Source: Candidatus Sulfotelmatobacter sp. (GTDB taxonomy: Bacteria; Acidobacteriota; Terriglobia; Terriglobales; Acidobacteriaceae). Taken from it: a stretch of 64,000 nucleotides of DNA. Shown one piece after another: positions 36,847 through 45,680 of the stretch. How positions within the stretch are numbered: position 1 is the first letter of the stretch; every line of letters begins with the position of its first letter. The stretch is taken from the NCBI GenBank assembly GCA_030039165.1, contig JASHQM010000079.1, positions 62,001 to 126,000 on the forward strand. Direction: 5' to 3'. Both the position numbers and the translations under genes were made by a program. Below the pieces are notes generated by a model. The model was not told the origin of the DNA, searched no databases, and saw only the letters and a program-made list of their open reading frames with translations.

Positions 36847-38121
36847 AATAACTCGCCACTCCTGCTCACCAATGTTGGCCAGCTTCTCACAGTCCGTTCA
36901 GTATTGGGGAATTCGGGCCCGCGACGCGGGACGGACCTCAAGAATCTCGGCATTATCCACAATGCGGCCGTTCTTTGCCTGGGTGGCAAGATCGTCTCCG
37001 TCGGCACAACCAAAGAGGCTCTCCGCGATCCCTGGCTGAAGAACAATCGCAAGAAGGTCAGCGAAATCGACTGCGCGGGCAAGGTCGTCGTGCCGGGATT
37101 CGTCGACTCACACACACATCCTGTCTTTGTTAGCCCACGATTAGTCGACTTCGAAAAGCGCATCGAGGGAGCTTCCTACGAAACGATTGCAGAGGCAGGA
37201 GGCGGAATTCGATCGAGCCTGGAAGGCGTCCGCAGAGCAGAGAAGCAGCTTCTCGCCGATAAATTCCTGTTTGTGCTGCGCGACATCTCCGCACATGGAA
37301 CAACCACTGTTGAAACTAAATCAGGCTACGGGTTGACCGTCGAATCGGAACTAAAGTCGCTGGAGGCTATCCGCGAAGCCGCGGGACACTGGCCGGGGAC
37401 CGTCGTTCCAACCCTGCTAGGCGCGCACGTCGTCCCAAAAGAATTCCAGAACTGCTCACAAAAATATGTCGAGCTCGTCTGTAAAGAGATGATTCCGCAG
37501 GCGGCGCGGCGGAAGCTCGCACGATTCGTCGATGTTTTTTGCGATAAAGGCGCATTTACCGCAACAGAGACGGCGCAGATCTTTACCGCCGCGGAACGAA
37601 ATGGCCTGCGTCTGCGTGCACACCTAAGTCAGCTAGCACGCACGCCGGTGCAGCCGCTGTTGCGGTTTAATCCCGCATCCCTGGATCATATGGACCACGT
37701 GAATGGCGATGACATCGCCGCCTTGGCAAAATGTGACACAATTACCACACTCGTGCCCGGCGCGAATTATTTTTTGGGACTGAAAGAATACCCTCCGGCG
37801 CGCAAGTTGATCGAAGCCGGCGCCCCAGTAGCTCTCGCCACGGACTACAACCCGGGAACGTCGCCTACTCTGAGCATGCCTATGGCGATGTCGCTGGCTT
37901 GTACACATATGAAAATGTCGCCGGAAGAGGCCATTGCCGCGGCCACGATTAATGGGGCATGGGCGTTGCGGGTTGCAGATCGCAAAGGCTCGATCGAGCC
38001 GGGGAAAGACGCGGATTTTGCGGTATTTGCTGTTCACGACTACCGTGAGATTCCTTACTGGTTTGGCATGAACCGGTGTGAGATGACCGTGATTAATGGG
38101 GAAGTGGCGAACCCGCATTGA
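36844..38121 (+). CDS. hutI: Imidazolonepropionase
   Basis: 425 residues starting at GTG 36844, five bases after GGAGG. It hydrolyses imidazolonepropionate to N-formimino-glutamate in histidine breakdown. Metal-dependent amidohydrolase motifs are VDSHTHPVF, ETKSGYGLTVE, LRAHLSQLA, DHMDHVN and the late ATDYNPGTSPT. It is intact and 36 bp from hutU, so the two likely form an operon. Confidence 0.95.
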   Translation: MNNSPLLLTNVGQLLTVRSVLGNSGPRRGTDLKNLGIIHNAAVLCLGGKIVSVGTTKEALRDPWLKNNRKKVSEIDCAGKVVVPGFVDSHTHPVFVSPRLVDFEKRIEGASYETIAEAGGGIRSSLEGVRRAEKQLLADKFLFVLRDISAHGTTTVETKSGYGLTVESELKSLEAIREAAGHWPGTVVPTLLGAHVVPKEFQNCSQKYVELVCKEMIPQAARRKLARFVDVFCDKGAFTATETAQIFTAAERNGLRLRAHLSQLARTPVQPLLRFNPASLDHMDHVNGDDIAALAKCDTITTLVPGANYFLGLKEYPPARKLIEAGAPVALATDYNPGTSPTLSMPMAMSLACTHMKMSPEEAIAAATINGAWALRVADRKGSIEPGKDADFAVFAVHDYREIPYWFGMNRCEMTVINGEVANPH

Positions 38122-38204
38122 ACTTTTGTGCCGGGCAATCCGTACCAGGCGATGGGGAGTAATACCGTCTGACTATGCGCCCCCGCGGTCTCTCTGCGCG
38201 GGTT

Positions 38205-38270
38205 TGCGGTCAAAGGCTCTTAACCGCAGAGCTCGCCAAGAGAGGCTGCAAAGTTCGCCGAGAAAACAAC
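38205..38270. repeat. Dispersed repeat, AACCGCAGAG type
   Basis: TGCGGT (38205-38210) and ACCGCA (38223-38228) form a short hairpin that continues into CAGAGCTCGCCAAGAGAGGC and GCAAAGTTCGCCGAGAAAAC. The 10-11 bp periodic GCAGAG/GCCGAGA pattern is that of a degenerate repeat seen between genes in many genomes. It lies between hutI and the aminopeptidase. Confidence 0.45.
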
Positions 38271-38354
38271 TGTTCTTGATACTTCACTGCCACCACGAAA
38301 GTTATGAAGTCGACTCTGTCAAGAAAACAACTACGCAATCTCCCGAGGCTATCT

Positions 38355-40970
38355 ATGAAACGAATCTATGCTGTAGTCGCATTCGCGCTTCTGACGTTAT
38401 CCCTGGCAACGGCCCAGCGATTGCCTGAAATAGCCGTTCCCGAAAACTACAAACTCACCTTCACACCCGATCTCGATAAAGCTTCATTCGAAGGCGATGA
38501 AACCATCGCAATTCACGTCCTGAAGCCGACGTCCGAGATCACGCTGAACTCGGCCGAAATCGAGTTTCATGACGTCACCATCACCGCTGGCGGCCACGCC
38601 CAGAAGGCCACTGTCACTCCCGATAAAGAGAAGGAGATGGTGGTGCTGAAGGTCGAAAAGCCACTGGCAGCGGGCGCAGCCAGTGTGCACATCACTTACG
38701 CCGGCATTCTCAACGATCAGATGCGCGGGCTTTATCTCGGCAAGGATGATCAGGGCCGCAAGTACGCTTCCACGCAATTCGAATCCACTGATGCGCGCCG
38801 GGCTTTTCCATCCTTCGACGAACCCGCTTACAAGGCGACCTTCGATATCACCGCCGTCGCCGACAACGGACTTGCGGTCATTTCCAACACGAAAATCGCT
38901 TCCGACACCCCCGGGCCGGGCGACAAGCACACTGTTCGATTCGCCACCACGCCGAGAATGTCTTCTTATCTGGCTGCGCTGGTCATTGGAAACTTTGCCT
39001 ATGTCGAAGGTGAAGCCGATGGTATCCCCATCCGTGTCTACAATCCCACCGGCAAGGAGCAGCAAGGCAAATTCGCTCTCGACGTTGCTGAACACGTTCT
39101 CAGCTACTACGACAAGTATTTCAACATCAAATACCCCTACGGGAAGCTTGATCTGGTCGGCATCCCCGACTTCTCCGCTGGCGCAATGGAAAACACCGGT
39201 TGTATCACCTTTCGCGAAGTTTTACTGCAAATCGACGAGAAGACCGGCGGAGTCGGTCTGAAGAAAACGATCGCCTCCGTCATCGCCCATGAAATGGCCC
39301 ACCAGTGGTTCGGCGACCTTGTGACCGCCAAGTGGTGGGATGACATCTGGCTCAACGAGGGCTTCGCCACCTGGATGTCCAGCAAGCCCATTGAAGCCTG
39401 GCGGCCGGAGTGGAACTTCGATCTTGACGACGTCAGCAACACCGGCGGCTCCCTCAATACTGATTCACTTGCCAATACTCGCCCGATTCATCAGGCTGCC
39501 GAGACTCCAGGGCAGATTATGGAACTTTTCGACGGAATCGCCTATGGCAAGGCTGCGGCCGTGCTCCGCATGGTAGAAGCATACGTCGGCGACAAGACAT
39601 TCGAAGCGGGTGTGAATGCCTACCTCCAGAAACATCAGTACAGCAATGCCACTGCCGCCGACTTCTGGAATGCGCAAGCTGAAACTTCGAAGAAGCCGGT
39701 CGATAAAATCATGGCCTCGTTCATCACCCAGGCCGGCGCTCCGATCGTCAATGTAAAATCGCAGTGCTCGGGCAACTCGACATCGATCACGGTTGACCAG
39801 CGCCGGTACTACGTCGATCGCATCAAGTTCCAGGAGCCTAACGATCAACTCTGGGAATTTCCACTGTGCCTGAAGTCTTCCGCGGGCGAACAGAAATGTG
39901 AACTACTCACCAAGCGTGAAGAAACCTTCAGGCTCTCGGGTTGCTCGAATTGGGTACTGGCCAATGCCGGTGCCACCGGATACTATCGCTCAGGCTACGA
40001 TCCTGAGAGCGTTCGCGCCCTGGCCAGCGACGCCGAAACAAAACTGACTCCTGCTGAGCGCATTGCCTTGCAAGCCGACATCTGGGCTTCGATTCGCGTG
40101 GCCCGTGAACCGATCGGCGATTTTCTGGCATTCGCGCAGGGAGTAGGTAATGACCGCAGTCGCGCTGTACTCGATGACGTTCTCGGACGGCTCAACTACA
40201 TCGACACCTATCTGGTTAACAATTCCGACCGAGAAGCTTTCCGCTCCTGGCTGCGCGGTTACCTGCGGCCCATTCTCCAGGATGTCGGGTGGGAACCGAA
40301 GCCCGGGGAAAGCGACGAGATTCGGACTATGCGAGGCCGCGTATTCAATGCCCTGGGCTACGACGCGCGCGATCCGCAGGTGCTCGCCGAGGCGCGAAAA
40401 ATTGCAGATCAAGCGATCGACAACCCGGACTCTGTCGATCACGAACTGGCCGGGGGCGCTCTTAGCATCGCCGCCCTGAACGGCGACGAGGCCTTCTACG
40501 ACCGCCTCGTCACCGCGTCGAAGAATGCCAAGTCGCAAGAAGACTACTATGGTTTCCTGTTCACCTTAAGCGCATTTACCAATCCCAAGCTCCTTCAGCG
40601 CACGCTGGACTACGCCATTTCGCCCGATGTGCGCTCGCAGGATACGTTGCAATTGATCGGTGCCGTGTTCGGCAATCCGGTGGGTCAGAAGGAGGCGTGG
40701 GACTTCGTTCTCGCCCACTGGGATGCAATCCAGAAGGCGGGTGGGCCGTTTGCCAGCGCTGCAGTCGTGCAAGCGTCAGGTTCGTTCTGTGATGCGCAGA
40801 TGCGCGATCAGCTTGTCAGCTTTTTCGCTGCTCATAAGATCGAAGCGGCCGAGCGCACTTACCGGCAATCGATCGAGCGCATCAACAATTGCGTCGACCT
40901 AAAATCGCAGCAGGAGCCGCAACTGGCGTCATGGCTCGACCAACACGGTTCCTCGACCGGAGGACAATAA
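38355..40970 (+). CDS. Secreted M1 family zinc aminopeptidase
   Basis: 871 residues from ATG 38355, with GAGG about seven bases upstream. A signal peptide (KRIYAVVAFALLTLSLATA) directs export. The catalytic domain has GAMENTG for substrate amino-terminus recognition and the zinc site H312-E-M-A-H316 with Glu335 in LNEGF. The C-terminal half is the helical ERAP1-like domain. It removes N-terminal residues from peptides, probably in the periplasm, complementing the S9 peptidase at 6308. Intact; a strong hairpin follows. Confidence 0.95.
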   Translation: MKRIYAVVAFALLTLSLATAQRLPEIAVPENYKLTFTPDLDKASFEGDETIAIHVLKPTSEITLNSAEIEFHDVTITAGGHAQKATVTPDKEKEMVVLKVEKPLAAGAASVHITYAGILNDQMRGLYLGKDDQGRKYASTQFESTDARRAFPSFDEPAYKATFDITAVADNGLAVISNTKIASDTPGPGDKHTVRFATTPRMSSYLAALVIGNFAYVEGEADGIPIRVYNPTGKEQQGKFALDVAEHVLSYYDKYFNIKYPYGKLDLVGIPDFSAGAMENTGCITFREVLLQIDEKTGGVGLKKTIASVIAHEMAHQWFGDLVTAKWWDDIWLNEGFATWMSSKPIEAWRPEWNFDLDDVSNTGGSLNTDSLANTRPIHQAAETPGQIMELFDGIAYGKAAAVLRMVEAYVGDKTFEAGVNAYLQKHQYSNATAADFWNAQAETSKKPVDKIMASFITQAGAPIVNVKSQCSGNSTSITVDQRRYYVDRIKFQEPNDQLWEFPLCLKSSAGEQKCELLTKREETFRLSGCSNWVLANAGATGYYRSGYDPESVRALASDAETKLTPAERIALQADIWASIRVAREPIGDFLAFAQGVGNDRSRAVLDDVLGRLNYIDTYLVNNSDREAFRSWLRGYLRPILQDVGWEPKPGESDEIRTMRGRVFNALGYDARDPQVLAEARKIADQAIDNPDSVDHELAGGALSIAALNGDEAFYDRLVTASKNAKSQEDYYGFLFTLSAFTNPKLLQRTLDYAISPDVRSQDTLQLIGAVFGNPVGQKEAWDFVLAHWDAIQKAGGPFASAAVVQASGSFCDAQMRDQLVSFFAAHKIEAAERTYRQSIERINNCVDLKSQQEPQLASWLDQHGSSTGGQ

Positions 40971-41443
40971 GCATTCTTGAATCCGTGGCCGGACGGCGGA
41001 CTGAATCGATGAAGTCCGCCGTCTGGCTTGATGTCGGTAGGAGATTCTGTGCGCCACCGGCCATCGCCGTGACTGGAAGTCTATTACTTTGCCACTATCC
41101 TTATCTCTGTTTTGCTATTCTGACGGTCTGCTGCTTCACGACGTGCAGACATGCAAAAGCCATTGAGCTGGTTTGATAGCCCTCGCCGCAATGCATCGTC
41201 GCGGCTGCTTCCGTCCGTCTTCGATTTCTGGACGACACAGCATTACGTAAAAAATGAAGCGCTTGTGCGACCGGGCACACGGTAGTCCAATAAACTGTCG
41301 CTAAATGATTCCTTAGGTCATACGGAAGATTCTAACGTGGTCGCTAGCGGCCCTGCCGTCACCGGAACATGATTGGAACGTATCATATTCGACAGTGAGG
41401 GCGTGTCCGGCCTCGCTTATGAACGCTTGTGGGGGATCTTTGG
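40971..41443. other. Gene-free stretch with a strong hairpin
   Basis: 473 bp between two plus-strand genes. It starts with the 15-bp stem at 40988-41027. Beyond that I see no ORF with a ribosome-binding site, no RNA gene and no clear promoter. The promoter of the 41444 gene should lie near 41370-41430. Confidence 0.4.
40988..41027 (+). terminator. Long hairpin after the M1 aminopeptidase
   Basis: GCCGGACGGCGGACT and AGTCCGCCGTCTGGC pair in 14 of 15 positions around a 10-base loop, 17 bp after the stop codon. There is no T-run, so it may protect the mRNA end or stop transcription with Rho rather than be a classic terminator. Confidence 0.55.
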
Positions 41444-42277
41444 GTGAAAATGGTCGTAGCTAGTAATCTCGTAACGGGCAAAGATCAAAGACTGTTGCTG
41501 ATGGCGGTTCTCATCACTTTGTGCAGCACATTCGCGACTGCGCAGGGCGGTCCACCCTACTACACCAACGATCCTGGCACGCCCGGCCATCTCAACTGGG
41601 AAATCAACGTAGGCTACATGCCTTTCTACTTCCAAGGCCAGTCAATTTCCCACACGCCCGACGTGGATATCAACTTCGGCGTGGGTCCTCGCATCCAGCT
41701 CACCTACGAAAACGCGTGGCTGCGGGTCAAGCCGCCGGAAGCGACCACTCGATTTGGGCTCGGCCAATCGAATCCCGGGGTAAAGTGGCGCTTTTACGAC
41801 GCCGGCGAAGGCCACCTTTCCATATCCATGTTCCCGCAGTTTTTCCTAAACAATCCCAATGACGCAGTGCGCCGCGGCATAACACCCGCGAGCCAGACTT
41901 TCGAATTGCCGATTGAGTTCTCCGACAAAGTGGGTCCTGTCGATGTGGACTTCGAACTGGGCTACGATTTTGTCCACAAGGGACCAAACGGCTGGATTTC
42001 CGGCCTCGTCGTAGGACGCGATATTACCCACAAACTCGAACTGGACATGGAGCTATATAATCAAGGCACATTTCATCCCCTGCAAAACCAGCCCACAATT
42101 GATCTTGGCGGGCGCTATAAAATCCACTCTCCAATTATCTTTTTGTTCATGGCTGGGCGCTCACTCAAACCGAGCAGCAGCGATCAAACGTATTTTCTTG
42201 GATATTTTGGCCTACAATTCCTGCTGCCGCCCAAATCGTACCCCAGCGATACGCCGGAAAACGCCGGGGAAAAGTAG
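41444..42277 (+). CDS. Outer-membrane beta-barrel-like protein
   Basis: 277 residues from GTG 41444, which follows GGGGGAT; a GTG at 41429 is also in frame. A signal peptide (LLLMAVLITLCSTFATA) precedes the mature start QGGPPYYTNDPGTPG. Alternating strands rich in aromatic and Gly residues (WEINVGYMPFYFQG, IQLTYENAWLRV, PVDVDFELGYDFVHKG) end in GLQFLLPPK. This resembles transporter-type outer-membrane proteins of the phenol-degradation MetA-like group. The role is unknown. Confidence 0.7.
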   Translation: MKMVVASNLVTGKDQRLLLMAVLITLCSTFATAQGGPPYYTNDPGTPGHLNWEINVGYMPFYFQGQSISHTPDVDINFGVGPRIQLTYENAWLRVKPPEATTRFGLGQSNPGVKWRFYDAGEGHLSISMFPQFFLNNPNDAVRRGITPASQTFELPIEFSDKVGPVDVDFELGYDFVHKGPNGWISGLVVGRDITHKLELDMELYNQGTFHPLQNQPTIDLGGRYKIHSPIIFLFMAGRSLKPSSSDQTYFLGYFGLQFLLPPKSYPSDTPENAGEK

Positions 42278-42364
42278 AGTATGCGCCTGTCGGGTGGGCA
42301 TCAATGTGTGCCCTGATGCGAATGGCCGAGGCAGTGGCGAAAGCACGATTCTTTCACAAATTCA

Positions 42365-43369
42365 CTACTCGAACTGCAGCAGCGAACTTCGTTCTCCCCC
42401 TTCGGCTGTGTCTGCGTAGCGTCTCAACTCCGGATACTTCTGAATTAACGTTTCCGGCGCGGTGACGCGCCTGCCGGTGATCATGGCTTTCAGTTCGATC
42501 GCGTTGACTCCGGCTTTCGATTCGAAGTGGTTGTTGGTGATCACGTAAGTCGTCTGGGCTCTTTCGGCGACGCTGGCGATCTTGTCTTTCCATCCGGCAA
42601 GCTCGCTGGGCTTGTAGAGATAGTTGTAGCGATCGTTACGGTTATCCGAGTCGAACCACTGTTCGTAGTTGCGTCCGTGCAGGCGAACGTAGCCGATCGT
42701 GCCGGTGACGTGATCGGTGGGGGCGAGGGAGCGACCGAGCTGCGGCTGGTCGATGTTGCAGAATCCGACGTTCTGCTGGGTGAACGCGGCTAGCGTTTGC
42801 GGATCGTTCCAGCTGGAATGCCGCACCTCGACCACGCGCGGATACTCGATGAACTGCCGCAACAGACGGTCAAGATACTCGCGATTGAGCGACGTATTTT
42901 TGAACGACACCGGAAACTGGATGAGCAGCGCGCCCAGACGATGCTCGTTGGCCAATGCGTCGAGGCCTTCGCGGGCGAGGCGTTCATCGTCATCGCTGGG
43001 GCGAATCGTGGCGGCGGAAGTTGGCTCCATGACAGCGATCGGAGAGTGTGTAAACGCGCGGTAGAGCTTGGCGGTGAAAAGAAAGCTGGGATTGACCGGG
43101 GCAACTTTGCGGCACCACAGCGTGGCTAGCTCGGGCTTGAGCGGTGCATAGAACGAAGTGTTGATTTCTACGGTATCGAAGAAGCGGGCCAGGTACTCGA
43201 GGGGATGAATTTTGCGCTGCTTCATGCCAAGAGGGTAGAAGATTCCCTCCCAATCTTTATAGGACCAACCGGCGGTGCCAATCAGAATGTTGCCGTGCGC
43301 GAGCCGGGCTTCGCTTTCAGACAACTGCGCTGTTGGCGCCGGATCGCGCAATGGCTGCGAGGCGGACAT
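42365..43369 (-). CDS. DUF72 family protein
   Basis: 334 residues from ATG 43369 (MSASQPLRD); the frame extends to 43495 but without coding-like sequence. The core has the DUF72 TIM-barrel signatures GTAGWSYKDWEGIFYP, FFDTVEINTSFY, LLIQFPVSF, VVEVRHSSW and YVRLHGRN. The family (YecE type) has no established function. A few residues at the N-terminus are family-variable. Confidence 0.9.
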   Translation of the reverse strand: MSASQPLRDPAPTAQLSESEARLAHGNILIGTAGWSYKDWEGIFYPLGMKQRKIHPLEYLARFFDTVEINTSFYAPLKPELATLWCRKVAPVNPSFLFTAKLYRAFTHSPIAVMEPTSAATIRPSDDDERLAREGLDALANEHRLGALLIQFPVSFKNTSLNREYLDRLLRQFIEYPRVVEVRHSSWNDPQTLAAFTQQNVGFCNIDQPQLGRSLAPTDHVTGTIGYVRLHGRNYEQWFDSDNRNDRYNYLYKPSELAGWKDKIASVAERAQTTYVITNNHFESKAGVNAIELKAMITGRRVTAPETLIQKYPELRRYADTAEGGERSSLLQFE

Positions 43370-43535
43370 TAGGGTTGCAGACGGGGGGCTTGAGGAAGGG
43401 TAGCACAGGGCACGCAGCCTTGCGTGGGGTAAACGTTCACACTTCGCTACAAGCGCGTTACTCCTGCCTCGCTGCGCTTGTGCGTCGGATGACAATCTTT
43501 GTGACCAGGAGGCCAGACAAGCGGCGGTTGCGGCG

Positions 43536-44720
43536 TCATCCTACATGCACATGCTCGGGAGAGGAGACGGCTTCGAGGGCATGCTCGAGGTCGGCGATTA
43601 GGTCATCGGCATGTTCGATTCCAACAGAGAGGCGGATCATCTGATCGGTAACGCCCATACGGGCGCGCTCTTCGGCGGAGATCATCAGGTGCGATGTGAG
43701 CACCGGAATTGACACGAGCGAGTCGACGCCACCTAAACTCGGGGCTAAAGTGAACAGGCGCATAGCTTCGGTTACGCGGCGTGCGTCTTCCGCGGTGCCT
43801 TCGACTTCAAAAGTGACCATGCCGCCGCCGCCGGTCATTTGCTGGCGTGCTAACGCATGCTGGGGGTGACTCGTCAGAAATGGGTAGTGCACGCTTCGAA
43901 CCTTGGCATGGTCAGAGAGAAACTCGGCGACTCGTTGGGCGTTTTCGTTGTGACGAGCGACGCGCACGGCGAGGGTCTTGAGGCCGCGGACCAGCATCCA
44001 GGAAGCGTGCGGGTCCATACAGTTGCCGATGGTCGTGCGAGTCTCCCAGATTCTTTCGATCAGTGCACGACGAGCAGCAACAGCGCCACAGATGAGATCG
44101 GAGTGTCCGCCGAGATATTTGGTTCCGGAGTGCATGACGATGTCGATGCCGAACTCAGCCGGGCGCTGATTTATGGGCGTGCCGAAGGTAGCGTCGATCA
44201 TGGTGAGCAGGCCGTGTTGTTTTCCCAGGGCCGAGATCTTCTTGAAATCGACCACGCGCAGCGTGGGATTGGTCGGCGACTCGATGTACAGCAGTTTTGT
44301 GTTAGGGCGGATCACGCGTGCGTGCTGGTCGTAGTCGGCGGTATCAACAAACGAGGTTTCGATGCCCATCTTGGGTAGCCAATGAGAGAGAAATTTGTTG
44401 ACGCCGCCGTAAATATCGCGTTGCGCAACGATATGATCGCCGTTCTGAAGCAGTGCCATGATGGTGGTGGTGATGGCTCCCATGCCGGATGCGAAGGTGA
44501 GAGCGGCATCCAGGCCTTCGAGCTGCGCGATGGTTTTTTCCGCAATAGTATTGGTGGGATTGCCGTAGCGCGTGTAGTAGTGGTCACTGCCGGTAAGGCG
44601 AACCTGTTCGTCATTGTCGGCGACTTCGAAAGTGGAAGTTTGAAAAATGGGCGTGGACATGGGTCCGTTTCTCTTTTCAAGATCGCCGGCGCCGCGAACG
44701 GCCTGGGTTTCGCGTTTCAT
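43536..44720 (-). CDS. PLP-dependent Cys/Met metabolism enzyme (cystathionine gamma-synthase/lyase type)
   Basis: 394 residues from ATG 44720 with AGAGG nine bases before it; TTG 44741 is an unlikely start. PLP-binding features of fold type I are YTRYGNPTNT, FASGMGAITTT, YIESPTNPTLRVVD, and the Schiff-base Lys in HSGTKYLGGHSD. Enzymes of this family make or break cystathionine or cleave methionine and homocysteine. Sequence alone does not tell which. It is divergent from the SDR gene, with 122 bp between. Confidence 0.9.
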   Translation of the reverse strand: MKRETQAVRGAGDLEKRNGPMSTPIFQTSTFEVADNDEQVRLTGSDHYYTRYGNPTNTIAEKTIAQLEGLDAALTFASGMGAITTTIMALLQNGDHIVAQRDIYGGVNKFLSHWLPKMGIETSFVDTADYDQHARVIRPNTKLLYIESPTNPTLRVVDFKKISALGKQHGLLTMIDATFGTPINQRPAEFGIDIVMHSGTKYLGGHSDLICGAVAARRALIERIWETRTTIGNCMDPHASWMLVRGLKTLAVRVARHNENAQRVAEFLSDHAKVRSVHYPFLTSHPQHALARQQMTGGGGMVTFEVEGTAEDARRVTEAMRLFTLAPSLGGVDSLVSIPVLTSHLMISAEERARMGVTDQMIRLSVGIEHADDLIADLEHALEAVSSPEHVHVG

Positions 44721-44809
44721 GAGTAGGACCTCTTTTTTCAAGGTTAACCGGGGGCGCGAAACCCTGCAAGGGCCACTGCAAACAACCGCATTTCCCGACG
44801 CAGAATGGG

Positions 44810-44834
44810 TTTACAATTTGCAGCGTTTACAATT
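44810..44834. promoter_or_regulatory. Direct repeat TTTACAATT, possible operator
   Basis: Two identical 9-bp copies (44810-44818 and 44826-44834) are spaced 16 bp apart, in the divergent gap and ending nine bases before the SDR start. The position overlaps where the SDR ribosome-binding site should be. It may bind a regulator of one or both genes. Confidence 0.35.
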
Positions 44835-44842
44835 CCACATTC

Positions 44843-45631
44843 ATGAATCTCGATCTCAAGAACCGGGTTGCACTGGTTGCGGCTTCTAGTCAGGGGATTG
44901 GACGAGCGACGGCAGAGGCCTTCGCAGCAGAGGGTTGCCGGGTGGCGATGTGCGCGCGAAACCGGAAAACATTGGAAGCTGCGGCGGAGAGAATCAGAAA
45001 GCAATGCGGTGTTGAGGTTTTCGCCCAGGCTTTTGATGTGTCTGACGGCGCGTCTGTGAGCTGCTTTGTAGCGGCGGTGGTTGAAAGGTTGGGCGGGGTC
45101 GATATTTGTGTGACCAACGCGGGCGGGCCTCCAGCCAAAGGATTTCTTGCGACTACGAACGAGGAATGGGAGCGGGCGGTCGAGGCGAATTTTCTCAGCG
45201 CGGTTTACTTTGCGCGCGAAGTTATTCCGCATATGCAAAAGAAGAAGTGGGGACGGATCATCACCCTTACTTCGATTACCACGAAACAGCCGATTGCTGA
45301 CCTGGTGCTGTCGAATGCCGTGAGGGCAGCGGTGGTGGGCCTGGTCAAGAGCCTGGCAAGTGAATTCGGCAAGGACGGGATTCTGGTGAACAACGTCGGG
45401 CCGGGTTTCACCGCTACCGACCGGCTGAAGGAACTGGCGAACTCACGAGCGTCGGTTTCGGGCAAGAGCGAGCAGGGAATTCTTGAAGGGTGGGCGGCGG
45501 AGGCGCCGTTGAAGAGGCTGGGCGAGCCGCGCGAAGTAGCGGAGACAATTGTGTGGCTGGCTTCGGAACGAGCTTCGTACATCACCGGGCAAACAGTGCT
45601 GGTGGATGGTGGGCTCTATAAGGGGTTGTAG
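44843..45631 (+). CDS. SDR family protein lacking the YxxxK dyad
   Basis: 262 residues. The Rossmann fold is intact: AASSQGIGRA for the cofactor, TNAGGPP, and the C-terminal ITGQTVLVDGGLYKG typical of FabG-like proteins. The catalytic Ser aligns with S144. Thirteen residues on, where Tyr should be, there is S157, and Lys is replaced by R161 (LVLSNAVRAAVVG). So the canonical SDR mechanism cannot operate unless other residues substitute. The protein may be an SDR variant with altered chemistry or a non-catalytic binder. Confidence 0.85.
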   Translation: MNLDLKNRVALVAASSQGIGRATAEAFAAEGCRVAMCARNRKTLEAAAERIRKQCGVEVFAQAFDVSDGASVSCFVAAVVERLGGVDICVTNAGGPPAKGFLATTNEEWERAVEANFLSAVYFAREVIPHMQKKKWGRIITLTSITTKQPIADLVLSNAVRAAVVGLVKSLASEFGKDGILVNNVGPGFTATDRLKELANSRASVSGKSEQGILEGWAAEAPLKRLGEPREVAETIVWLASERASYITGQTVLVDGGLYKGL

Positions 45632-45680
45632 TCGTCTCGCATTATTTGCAGCAGGGCGATCTTTGATACTCGGAGATTTC

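Noticed and set aside
44721..44842. SAM riboswitch upstream of the Cys/Met PLP enzyme
   Set aside because: Only 122 bp is available, and the conserved SAM-I or SAM-II core sequences were not found.
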